Both the position numbers and the translations under genes were made by a program. A DNA stretch of 64,000 bases from Actinomycetota bacterium. Lineage in GTDB: Bacteria; Actinomycetota; Geothermincolia; Geothermincolales; RBG-13-55-18. Below are positions 42,818-50,661 of this stretch, one piece after another. Every line of letters begins with the position of its first letter. Position 1 is the first letter of the stretch. The notes below the pieces were generated by a model, which was not told the origin of the DNA, did not search any database, and worked only from the letters and a program-made list of their open reading frames with translations. The stretch spans positions 1 through 64,000 of the forward strand of contig JACIXC010000017.1 in NCBI GenBank assembly GCA_014360655.1, given 5' to 3'.

Positions 42818-44329
42818 TTGAAGAGCTATATCCTGCCGCAATATCTCGTCGAGCGCGACGATTACCGCTGCATCCGCTGCGAGGTCTGCGTGCGCCAGTG
42901 CGCCTTCGACGTGCACTGGTACGACGACGAGGAGGACGCCGTCTTCGCCGACGAGAGCAAGTGCGTGGGGTGCCTGCGCTGCGCCACCCTCTGCCCCACC
43001 AACGCCCTCGTGGTGCGGCACAACCCCACCGAGCACCCCCCCAACGCCAACTGGACCCGGGACGTCCTCCAGAACATCTACAAGCAGGCGGAGACGGGCG
43101 GGGTGCTGCTCACCGGCATGGGCTGCGACCGCGACTATCCCATCTACTGGGACCGCATCGTCCTCGACGCCAGCCAGGTGACCAACCCCTCCATAGACCC
43201 CTTGCGGGAACCCATGGAGCTGCGCACCTTCCTGGGCGCCAAGCCCGACTCCCTGCAGGTGGCGAGAAAGGGCGGGAGGCCGTCACTGCAGACGAAGATC
43301 ACGCCCCAGCTGCGCCTGGAGACCCCCATCATGTTCTCGGCCATCTCCTACGGGGCCATCAGCTTCAACGCCTGCGAGTCGCTGGCCCGCGCCGCGACCG
43401 AGATGGGTACCTATTACAACACCGGCGAGGGCGGGCTCCACAGGGACCTCTACAAGTACGGGGACCACACCATCTGCCAGGTGGCCTCGGGCCGCTTCGG
43501 GGTTCACGCCGATTACCTGGAGGTGGCGGCGGCGCTGGAGATAAAGATCGGGCAGGGGGCCAAGCCGGGCATAGGCGGCCACCTCCCGGGTGAGAAGGTC
43601 AGCGCGGAGATATCCCGCACGCGCATGATCCCCAAGGGGACGGACGCCCTCTCGCCGGCGCCACACCACGACATATATTCCATCGAGGACTTGGCCCAGC
43701 TCATCTACGCCCTGAAGGAGGCCACTCACTGGGAGAAACCGGTATCGGTTAAGATAGCCGCCGTGCACAACTCGGCGGCCATCGCCTCGGGCATGGTGAG
43801 GGCGGGGGCGGACATCATCGCCCTGGACGGCATCCGCGGCGGTACGGGGGCAGCCCCCACCATGATCCGTGACAACGTGGGCATCCCCATTGAGCTGGCA
43901 CTGGCCGCGGTGGACGACCGCCTGCGCCAGGAGGGAATACGCAACCGCGCCTCCATCGTGGTGGCGGGGGGCATCCGTTCTTCCGCCGACGTCATCAAGG
44001 CCATCGCCCTGGGGGCGGACGCGGTGTACATAGGGACGGCGGCACTGGTGGCCATGGGCTGCCACGTATGCCAGAAATGCTACACCGGCAAATGCAACTG
44101 GGGCATCGCGACGCAGGACCCCTATCTCTCGAAGCGCCTCAACCCGGAGGTGGGCGCGCGCAGGCTGGTCAACCTCCTCACCGCCTGGTCCCACGAGATC
44201 ATGGAGATGCTGGGGGGAATGGGCATCAACGCCATAGAGAGCCTGCGCGGCAACCGGCTGCGCCTGCGGGGAGTGGGACTCTCCCAGGAGGAGCTGGACA
44301 TCCTGGGCATCAAGCACGCCGGCGCCTGA
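42818..44329 (+). CDS. Glutamate synthase FMN/FeS catalytic subunit (split GltB, ferredoxin-domain type)
   Basis: A 503-residue subunit. N-terminal ferredoxin domain: CIRCEVCVRQC and CVGCLRCATLCP. The FMN barrel follows: ISYGAISFNACESLARAATEMG, GEGGLHRDLYKYG, QGAKPGIGGHLPGEKV, SVKIAAVHNSAAIASGMVRAGADIIALDGIRGGTGAAP and VAGGIRSSADVIKAIALGADAVYIGTAAL. The FeS cluster is CHVCQKCYTGKCNWGIATQDP. It converts 2-oxoglutarate and ammonia to glutamate. The TTG start is supported by GGAGG eight bases upstream. A short hairpin overlaps its stop codon, which may lower expression of the downstream GXGXG gene. Confidence 0.93.
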   Translation: MKSYILPQYLVERDDYRCIRCEVCVRQCAFDVHWYDDEEDAVFADESKCVGCLRCATLCPTNALVVRHNPTEHPPNANWTRDVLQNIYKQAETGGVLLTGMGCDRDYPIYWDRIVLDASQVTNPSIDPLREPMELRTFLGAKPDSLQVARKGGRPSLQTKITPQLRLETPIMFSAISYGAISFNACESLARAATEMGTYYNTGEGGLHRDLYKYGDHTICQVASGRFGVHADYLEVAAALEIKIGQGAKPGIGGHLPGEKVSAEISRTRMIPKGTDALSPAPHHDIYSIEDLAQLIYALKEATHWEKPVSVKIAAVHNSAAIASGMVRAGADIIALDGIRGGTGAAPTMIRDNVGIPIELALAAVDDRLRQEGIRNRASIVVAGGIRSSADVIKAIALGADAVYIGTAALVAMGCHVCQKCYTGKCNWGIATQDPYLSKRLNPEVGARRLVNLLTAWSHEIMEMLGGMGINAIESLRGNRLRLRGVGLSQEELDILGIKHAGA

Positions 44330-44345
44330 GAGCGCCCTTTTGTTA
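44321..44345 (+). terminator. Possible weak terminator at the end of the FMN subunit gene
   Basis: GGCGC (44321-44325) and GCGCC (44332-44336) can pair around a six-base loop containing the stop codon, followed by CTTTTGTT. With only five base pairs it may act as an attenuator rather than a full stop, since the next glutamate synthase gene lies 256 bp downstream. Confidence 0.4.
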
Positions 44346-44585
44346 CCGGGACCGAATGGCGTGGGGTTCACGTGGCTTTGCGGCGGACGGTGGGGCGAGC
44401 GCGGCAGCGGGGAGATGAAGAGCAGGCGGTCAGCGGAAGTAGCGGGCAAGGCCGCTCTTGCTCGCAACGCTTGAGGAACAAACGGCGCGCGCGTAAGGTC
44501 GAAGGTGAAAAGGGAAAACACGGAAAGCGAAGAAGAAAACAGAAAGAGCGGAAGGGAAGAGAGCAAGGACGAGGATGGTGAGGGG

Positions 44586-45383
44586 ATGAAGATCGAGGTC
44601 GATCACCACGCGGGCCTGCCCGGCGTTTTCGTGCGCGTCGACGGGAAGGTGAGGATAAACGCCCGCCAGCTCCACTACCGCGAGCTGAACAACATGATCA
44701 AGGGAGCGGCCGCGGAGGGCGCGGAGGAGATCGTGGTCGACAACGTCTACGGCCAGCGCTACATCGGCTCCGGAGTGCGCAGGGCGGTGAACATCACCGT
44801 GCACGGCGTGCCCGGGAACGACCTTGGCGCCTTCATGGACGGCCCGCGCATCACCGTGGACCGCAACGCCCAGGACGGGGTGGGGAACACCATGAACAAC
44901 GGGGTCATCGTGGTGCACGGGCGGGCCGGCGACATCGTGGCCATGGGCATGCGGGGCGGGAAGATCTTCATCCGGGACGGCGTGGGCTACCGGGCCGCCA
45001 TCCACATGAAGGAGTACCGCAAGTACCGCCCCGTGCTGGTCATCGGCGGCGAGACGCAGGATTTCCTCGGCGAGTACATGGCGGGAGGGCTCGTCATCGT
45101 CCTGGGCCTGGGAAATAAGGGAAAGGCGAGATTCGGAGCCCGTCATATAGGCACGGGGATGCACGGAGGGCTCATCTTCCTACGCGGGGAGGTGGAGGAG
45201 CACCAGCTGGGCAAGGAGGCGGCGGCCGTCCCGGCGGGCGATGAAGACAAGGCGCTGATAGAACCTTACGTGGAGGAATATGCGGGTTATTTCGGAGGGG
45301 ACCCCGGGGAGATACTGCGCTCCGATTTCCTCAAGATCCAAGCCAGGTCACACCGGCCTTTCGGCGGCCTCTACGCCTATTGA
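44586..45383 (+). CDS. Glutamate synthase GXGXG-domain subunit (split GltB C-terminal part)
   Basis: A 265-residue right-handed beta-helix (GXGXG) protein, equal to the C-terminal domain of GltB. Repeats are visible: IVVDNVYGQRYIGSGVRRAVNITVHGVPGNDLGAFMDG, VGNTMNNGVIVVHGRAGDIVAMGMRGGKIFIRDGVGYRAAIHM, GEYMAGGLVIVLG and IGTGMHGGLIFLRG. It scaffolds the ammonia tunnel between the GATase and FMN subunits. The ATG at 44586 is preferred to an open upstream stretch rich in Lys/Glu/Arg; GATGGTGAGGGG precedes it. It is separated from the rest of the operon by 256 bp of purine-rich sequence, an oddity for an obligate subunit. Confidence 0.9.
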   Translation: MKIEVDHHAGLPGVFVRVDGKVRINARQLHYRELNNMIKGAAAEGAEEIVVDNVYGQRYIGSGVRRAVNITVHGVPGNDLGAFMDGPRITVDRNAQDGVGNTMNNGVIVVHGRAGDIVAMGMRGGKIFIRDGVGYRAAIHMKEYRKYRPVLVIGGETQDFLGEYMAGGLVIVLGLGNKGKARFGARHIGTGMHGGLIFLRGEVEEHQLGKEAAAVPAGDEDKALIEPYVEEYAGYFGGDPGEILRSDFLKIQARSHRPFGGLYAY

Positions 45384-45821
45384 TCCCGGCCGGGAGGGAA
45401 GGTTTCGCACCGGGATCTCGTGCTTCCGATCACCCGATATCTCGTTACGTTCCACCTTCCTTGCGGACGGTGTCCGGGCGTGTTTCCTCCTGCGCGGCGT
45501 CAGCCGGTGAATGGAGATCCCCCGGGTGAAGAGTATCCCTCTCATCATGGTGCAAAGGGCAGAATGTCGGTAGAGGATGATTTTCGGCGTGGGACCGCCC
45601 CGCCGTACATGGCCGGAGCGCGAAAGCGGGAGGACGGGGTCGGCGAAAGAAGGGGGGTGGACGGCCGCTGACCGGAAGGCAGCCCCCCGATGGTTTATGA
45701 TAGTAGTATCTGTCAATGCGGGGATAAAGGTGCCGGAGGGCGTGTTTCTCCGCATATCATTGAGACGTGGCGGGCGCGGATCCGAAGTCGTGCTTGCGGA
45801 TTGCTTGGCGGCGGAGAGGAC
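45384..45821. other. Intergenic region, no gene recognised
   Basis: About 440 bases lie between the GXGXG subunit and the GlnR-like regulator. A TATGATAGTAGTATCTG stretch near 45694 may belong to the regulator's promoter. No half-site array like those before amtB and glnA was found here. Confidence 0.4.
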
Positions 45822-46478
45822 ATGGCAGGGATGAAAGTCTACCTGTTGTCCCCCGGGGAGAGGGGACGGTATTTTGCGGACATCCTCGGGAATGATTTCC
45901 ACCTGGTGATATATGACAAGACATCCGTCGATCGGGCCTCCCCCGGGGACGTGGTCCTTGTCGACCTCGCGGACCATGCGGGCGACTGGAAGGAGGAGAT
46001 GAACGCGCTGAGGGGTTCCCTGCAGGAAGGAGTGAAGATCCTCGGCGTGCTGCGCTACGAGCAGATGAGAAGGCTGGCGAAGGAGGACCCGCTGGACGAC
46101 TTCTTGCTCGAAGGATCGACGGGCGAGGAGTTAAAGGCGCGCGTCCGCCGCTTGTTGCCCGGGGAAGCGGGCGCCCCTGCGCGGGATGAGGGCCTGGTGA
46201 TAGACGAGGACCGCTACGAGGTGAGGGTTGACGGTTCCCCCGTGGAGCTCACCTACAAGGAGTTCGAGCTGCTGCGCTTCCTGGCCTCCCGGCCGGGAAA
46301 GGTCTTCACCCGCGAGGTGCTCCTGGAGCAGGTGTGGGGATACGATTACTTCGGCGGCTCGCGCACCGTGGACGTGCACGTGCGGCGCATCCGCGCAAAG
46401 ATCGAGCGGGAGGGCCATACCTACATCCGCACCGTGCGCGGCGTCGGCTATATCTTCGAACCGGGCGAGAATGCCTGA
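45822..46478 (+). CDS. GlnR-like OmpR-family response regulator (orphan)
   Basis: A 218-residue protein. The N-terminal receiver domain is degenerate: one Asp is kept in DVVLVDLADHAGD, but the acidic pair near the N-terminus and the conserved Thr/Ser and Lys are not evident. The C-terminal winged helix is complete (VELTYKEFELLRFLASRPGKVFTREVLLEQVWGYDYFGGSRTVDVHVRRIRAKIE...YIRTVRGVGYIF). No histidine kinase gene is adjacent. Actinobacterial GlnR has just such an atypical receiver and controls amtB, glnB and glnA by binding 11-nt-spaced half-sites; such arrays occur upstream of amtB and glnA here. The ATG at 45822 follows GGAGAG. The GlnR role is inferred from domain type, location and sites. 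Confidence 0.8.
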   Translation: MAGMKVYLLSPGERGRYFADILGNDFHLVIYDKTSVDRASPGDVVLVDLADHAGDWKEEMNALRGSLQEGVKILGVLRYEQMRRLAKEDPLDDFLLEGSTGEELKARVRRLLPGEAGAPARDEGLVIDEDRYEVRVDGSPVELTYKEFELLRFLASRPGKVFTREVLLEQVWGYDYFGGSRTVDVHVRRIRAKIEREGHTYIRTVRGVGYIFEPGENA

Positions 46479-46699
46479 TCCATGCCTGATCCACGATCCT
46501 CCCGTGGCCGGTCTCGCGCAAGATACCGGTGGATCATGAGAGGGAATGGCGCCTTTCTTCACGAGGGTAGACCCCGCAAGCCCGGGGACCCGGAAGGGTT
46601 GTAACGGTGTCGGACCAGGAGGATGCTCCCATCCGGCAAACCCTGCCCGTGTCCGGTTCCCCGCTTCTTGATGAGAGCCAGCTCCTTTCCCGTGAAGGG

Positions 46700-46902
46700 C
46701 AATATATCCGCGTATCCGCCGCATCCGCGGCCACCGATGCCGTTTTCCGGCTATAACGATCGGCCGGTTTGCCGCCGTCGAACCCGTTGGGATAACGAGA
46801 AGGGATGTAATAGGCGTCCAGTACCTGGGCCAGGCTTATCAGTTCCTCCGGAATCTCCATCGCCTCACCCGGAGCCCGCAGGATGGCGCTTGCCGCGTGT
46901 CC
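46700..46902 (-). pseudogene. HEPN-domain gene remnant
   Basis: On the minus strand the frame after a TAG at 46905-46903 reads GHAASAILRAPGEAM, EIPEELISLAQVLDAYYIPSRYPNGF and DGGKPADRYS. These match the second half of HEPN-domain proteins (toxins or nucleotide-binding partners of MNT nucleotidyltransferases), which end with YIPxRYPxxF...YY. The N-terminal half is missing and the C-terminal part soon loses similarity. No intact partner is nearby. It is most likely a decayed HEPN/MNT module. Confidence 0.5.
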
Positions 46903-47087
46903 CTAAACGGTGAGTTCATTTAAACCCCCTTACACCCGCTTCGTCGCGCCGGCGATCCTTGCGCCGGGGAGCAGGGAAGGAGACACGAGAGCCCGCGGGA
47001 CCGTCAGGCGACATGCTCATGCCGATAAAGCGCTATTCCTCTTCGCCGGGCCGGGCCGGCTTCCCGGCGGCGTGCGGGAGTCCCCGC

Positions 47088-47147
47088 TTAACGATACGGA
47101 AACAGGCCCTTAACGGAGCTTTAATGGGGCCGCAACAAGCGAGAAAC
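47088..47147 (+). promoter_or_regulatory. GlnR-type operator array upstream of amtB
   Basis: Six five-base half-sites recur with exactly six bases between them: TTAAC (47088), GAAAC (47099), TTAAC (47110), TTAAT (47121), GCAAC (47132) and GAAAC (47143). The period of 11 and the half-site sequences resemble the actinobacterial GlnR box. The array ends 127 bases before the amtB start. Confidence 0.75.
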
Positions 47148-47274
47148 GGTGAGACCCTAGACTGGTGACAGCGGACGATAAGGATGTGGCCTTGAAGGAA
47201 GGGTGGTAAAAGATGGTAAAGGAAACGGGATGTGAAGAGGTATTGACCGCGCGAAGGAGAGGAGGTGAGGGCTC

Positions 47275-48651
47275 TTGAGGCGATGGTTCCTCGTTCTTAT
47301 CCTGCTGGCTCTGATCATGGCGATCACCGCCGCACCCGCTTGCGCGCAGGAAGACAAGGAAGCCAAGCCGCCGCTGTTCATCCAGACCTCCCTGGATACG
47401 GTCTGGGTGCTGATCGCAGCGGCGCTGGTCTTCTTCATGCAGGCGGGGTTCTTTTTTCTGGAGGGCGGGCTGACCAGGGCCAAGAACGTCTCCAACGCCA
47501 TGCTCAAGGGGGTGATGGATTTCTGCCTGGGTGCGCTGGTCTTCTGGGCCGTCGGCTTCGCCTTCATGTTCGGCGCCGACAGGGGAGGCTTCATAGGTGC
47601 GCGAGGTTTCTTTTCCAACCTCGCGAACCCGGAATGGAACGGGCTTCCGCTTTATGCCTTCCTTCTCTTTCAGATCGCCTTCGCGGGGGCCGCGGCCACC
47701 ATCCTGGCGGGCGCGGTGTCGGAGCGCATTAAATTCTCCTCCTACTGCGTGGCGACGGTATGCATCACCGGGTTGATCTACCCCGTGGTCGGGCATTGGG
47801 TCTGGGCAGAGGGAGGATGGCTTTACCGGCTGGGCATGCTCGACTTCGCGGGTTCCGCGGTGGTGCATACCGTGGGAGGGGTATGCGCGCTGGTTGGCGC
47901 CTGGCTGGTGGGGCCACGGGTCGGGAAATATGGTCCAGATGGAAGGCCGAACGCCATACCGGGGCACAATATCCCCATGGCGGCTCTGGGCACCTTCATC
48001 CTCTGGCTCGGTTGGTACGGCTTCAACCCCGGCAGCACACTCAGCGCGACCCCGGCCATCGCCACAATCGCCATGACCACCACCCTGGCTGCTTCCGCCG
48101 GGGCCGCCGCGGCCATGTTCTTGACATGGATCCGGTACGGCAAACCCGACGTCAGCATGTCCTTCAACGGCGCTCTGGCGGGTCTGGTGGCCATAACCGC
48201 CGGGTGCGCTTATGTCAGCATGGCCAGCTCTGTGGCGATAGGCCTGGTGGCCGGCGTACTGGTCGTCTTCGCCGTCGAGTTCATAGACCGAAAGCTGAGA
48301 GTGGATGACCCCGTGGGCGCCATATCGGTCCACGCGGTCAACGGCATATGGGGGACCGTCGCCCTGGGCCTTTTCGCCCAGGCTTCCTACGGTGAGGCGA
48401 ACGGGGTGGCTGTCGTGAACGGGCTGTTCTTCGGGGGCGGCGTGGCCCAACTGGGCAAACAGCTGCTGGGCGTCTTATCCGTGTTGGCCTGGGCGGCGGT
48501 GGCGGCGGGGATCCTCTTCTTCATCCTCAAGAAAACCATCGGCATCCGAGTGTATGAAGAGGGACAGAAGATCGGGCTGGACGTGACCGAGCACAACCTG
48601 GAGGCATACCCGGATTTCCAGCCCACGACCTCCGAGAAGGGGGTGTTGTGA
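47275..48651 (+). CDS. amtB: Ammonium transporter (Amt/MEP family)
   Basis: A 458-residue Amt channel that takes up NH4+/NH3 across the membrane. It begins with a cleavable signal peptide (RRWFLVLILLALIMAITAAPACAQ) and has 11 predicted helices. Typical motifs are FFMQAGFFFLEGGLTRAKNVSNAMLKGVMDFC, GFAFMFG, FSSYCVATVCITGLIYPVVGHWVW, DFAGSAVVHTVGGVCALVGAWLVGPR and LGWYGFNPGST, including the pore histidine in SAVVHTVGG. The TTG start has GGAGGTGAGG at good spacing. The gene is followed directly by glnB, the usual partner that blocks the channel when nitrogen is plentiful. A six-unit GlnR-type array lies upstream. Confidence 0.95.
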   Translation: MRRWFLVLILLALIMAITAAPACAQEDKEAKPPLFIQTSLDTVWVLIAAALVFFMQAGFFFLEGGLTRAKNVSNAMLKGVMDFCLGALVFWAVGFAFMFGADRGGFIGARGFFSNLANPEWNGLPLYAFLLFQIAFAGAAATILAGAVSERIKFSSYCVATVCITGLIYPVVGHWVWAEGGWLYRLGMLDFAGSAVVHTVGGVCALVGAWLVGPRVGKYGPDGRPNAIPGHNIPMAALGTFILWLGWYGFNPGSTLSATPAIATIAMTTTLAASAGAAAAMFLTWIRYGKPDVSMSFNGALAGLVAITAGCAYVSMASSVAIGLVAGVLVVFAVEFIDRKLRVDDPVGAISVHAVNGIWGTVALGLFAQASYGEANGVAVVNGLFFGGGVAQLGKQLLGVLSVLAWAAVAAGILFFILKKTIGIRVYEEGQKIGLDVTEHNLEAYPDFQPTTSEKGVL

Positions 48652-48652
48652 G

Positions 48653-48991
48653 ATGAAAAAAGTGGAGGCCATCATCAGGCCGGAGCGGCTGGATCCGGTG
48701 ATGAAGGAGCTGCGCGATCTGGGTTACCCTGGCGTGACCATCACCGAGGTCAAGGGGCACGGCAAACAGAAGGGCGTGACCCATATGTGGAGGGGATCGG
48801 AGTACCGCGTGGAGTTCCTGCCCAAGCTCAAGCTGGAGGCGGTGGTGCTGGACGAGGACCTGCAAAGGGTGGTGTCCGCTGTGGTGCGCGCCGCCCGCAC
48901 CGGCAACATCGGCGACGGCAAGGTCTTCATCTACGAGGTGGCCGACGCGGTGCGGGTACGCACCGGCGAGACCGGTTTCAACGCGATTTAA
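48653..48991 (+). CDS. glnB: Nitrogen regulatory protein P-II
   Basis: A 112-residue PII protein (GlnB/GlnK). The start KKVEAIIRPERLDPVMKELRDLGYPGVTITEVKGHGKQKG and the end GKVFIYEVADAVRVRTGETGFNAI are canonical. The T-loop is THMWRGSEYRVEFLPKLKLEAVV, with the tyrosine that can be uridylylated or adenylylated present (RGSEY). It binds ATP/ADP and 2-oxoglutarate and controls AmtB by plugging its pore. The ATG lies two bases after the amtB stop. Its own last codons overlap the GlnR-type array upstream of glnA. Confidence 0.96.
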   Translation: MKKVEAIIRPERLDPVMKELRDLGYPGVTITEVKGHGKQKGVTHMWRGSEYRVEFLPKLKLEAVVLDEDLQRVVSAVVRAARTGNIGDGKVFIYEVADAVRVRTGETGFNAI

Positions 48992-49025
48992 CACGGATTT
49001 AACAGGCCGGAAAACGGTCAGAAAC
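48988..49025 (+). promoter_or_regulatory. GlnR-type operator array upstream of glnA
   Basis: Four five-base half-sites lie at an exact 11-base period: TTAAC (48988), TTAAC (48999), GAAAA (49010) and GAAAC (49021). The first overlaps the glnB stop codon. The array ends 80 bases before the glnA start. Sequences match those upstream of amtB. Confidence 0.75.
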
Positions 49026-49105
49026 AGGCTTGGGAGAGAATTGAAATGAGGGCACGGAAGAGATAAAACGCCGCAAAGGGCGGGAGGGAAAAAGGAGGAA
49101 AAGAG

Positions 49106-50437
49106 ATGACCGCCAAGGACAAGGAATACGTCCTGAAAACGGCGCGCGAGAACGACGTGCGCTTCATCCGCCTGTGGTTCACCGACATCCTGGGTTTTCT
49201 CAAGAGCTTCGCCATCACCATCGGCGAGCTGGAAGAGGCCCTGGAGGACGGCATGGGCTTCGACGGCTCGTCCATCGAGGGCTATGCCCGCATCGACGAG
49301 AGCGACATGATCGCCATGCCCGACCCATCCACCTTCGCCATCCTCCCATGGAGGCCGCGGGAGCACAACGCCGTGGGGCGCATGTTCTGCGATATCCTCC
49401 GGCCCGGCGGTGAGCCGTACGAGCGCGACCCCCGCTACATACTCAAGCGTAACCTGGCACGCGCGGCGGAGATGGGCTACACCTTCTACGTGGGCCCCGA
49501 ACTGGAGTACTTCTACTTCAGGTCTCCGCAGGCGCCGGAGGTGCTGGACCGCGGCGGTTACTTCGACCTCACCCCCATGGACGTGGCGAGCGACCTGCGA
49601 CGGGACACGGTCATCGCCCTGGAAGAACTTGGCATCGGCGTGGAATACAGCCACCACGAGGTGGGTCCCAGCCAGCACGAGATCGACATGCGCTACACGG
49701 ATGCGCTCACCATGGCCGACAACGCCATGACCTTCCGGCTGGTGGTGAAGGAGATCGCCCTCCTCAACGGCCTGCACGCCACCTTCATGCCCAAACCCCT
49801 CTTCGGGGAGAACGGCAGCGGCATGCATACCCACATGTCCCTCTTCCAGGGGGAGAGGAACGCCTTCTACGACCCGGGAGACGAGCACCACCTCTCTGAT
49901 GTCGCCAAGAAGTTCATCGCCGGCCTACTGCGCCACGCGCCGGAGATAACGCTGGTCTGCAACCAGTGGGTGAACTCCTACAAGCGGCTGGTGCCGGGTT
50001 ACGAGGCGCCCGTCTATCTCACCTGGGCGGTGCGCAACCGCTCCGACCTCATCCGCGTGCCGGAGTACAAGCCGGGGAAGGAGAAGGCCACCAGGATAGA
50101 GTTCCGCTCCCCCGACCCGGCGTGCAACCCCTACCTGGCATTCGCGTGCATGCTGGCCGCGGGGCTGGAGGGCGTCGTCAACGACTACGAGCTTCCTCCC
50201 ATGGTGGACCGCAACGTCTACGAGATGACGGAGGCGGAGAGGAGGGAGCTCAATATCGGCCAGCTGCCGGAGGACCTCTACGAGGCCATACAGTGCGCCG
50301 AAAGGAGCGAGCTCCTGCGCAAGACCCTGGGGGACCCCGTATTCGAGTCCCTCATCGAGAACAAGAAGATCGAGTGGGAGCGCTACCGCGCCCAGGTGAC
50401 CGAGTGGGAGCTGGGCCAGTACCTACCGGTGCTGTGA
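49106..50437 (+). CDS. glnA: Glutamine synthetase type I
   Basis: A 443-residue GSI that makes glutamine from glutamate, ammonia and ATP in the cytoplasm. Motifs: GMGFDGSSIEGYARIDESDM (near 50), the metal-binding EYSHHEVGPSQHEIDMRY, ATP-binding KPLFGENGSGMHTHMSLF, and VRNRSDLIRVPEY with IEFRSPDPACNPYLAFACML. The length fits the shorter GSI-alpha type, usually controlled by feedback and transcription rather than adenylylation. AAAGGAGGAAAAG precedes the ATG. It lies 114 bases after glnB with its own GlnR-type array, so it may be transcribed both from the amtB promoter and from its own. Confidence 0.96.
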   Translation: MTAKDKEYVLKTARENDVRFIRLWFTDILGFLKSFAITIGELEEALEDGMGFDGSSIEGYARIDESDMIAMPDPSTFAILPWRPREHNAVGRMFCDILRPGGEPYERDPRYILKRNLARAAEMGYTFYVGPELEYFYFRSPQAPEVLDRGGYFDLTPMDVASDLRRDTVIALEELGIGVEYSHHEVGPSQHEIDMRYTDALTMADNAMTFRLVVKEIALLNGLHATFMPKPLFGENGSGMHTHMSLFQGERNAFYDPGDEHHLSDVAKKFIAGLLRHAPEITLVCNQWVNSYKRLVPGYEAPVYLTWAVRNRSDLIRVPEYKPGKEKATRIEFRSPDPACNPYLAFACMLAAGLEGVVNDYELPPMVDRNVYEMTEAERRELNIGQLPEDLYEAIQCAERSELLRKTLGDPVFESLIENKKIEWERYRAQVTEWELGQYLPVL

Positions 50438-50511
50438 GGCCCGAAACGACCAGGGAAAGGACGATGCCGGGCGCGGATGTCGTTCGGATGCGCGGCGTGG
50501 GGGCTCGGGCG

Positions 50512-50541
50512 GACCCCGTGCATGGGGACCCCGTGCATGGG
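50512..50541 (+). repeat. 15-bp tandem direct repeat
   Basis: GACCCCGTGCATGGG occurs twice in succession between glnA and nadE. It contains the palindromic core GTGCAT/ATGCAC only in part, and no function is apparent. Confidence 0.6.
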
Positions 50542-50661
50542 AGAGTGCTCGCGGGGCTTTCCGGGTCCGGAGGCGGATATGTGGAAATAAATGGTTGAAG
50601 CCGCACGGCACGGACCTGGCAGGAACAGGTAGCACGAAGAGGCACCGGAGAGGTGGCGGGG

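Noticed and set aside
48988-49025. The TTAAC/GAAAA/GAAAC stretch before glnA as a riboswitch or terminator of glnB
   Set aside because: There is no stable hairpin followed by T-rich sequence. The exact 11-nt period and match to the array before amtB fit an OmpR-family binding site.
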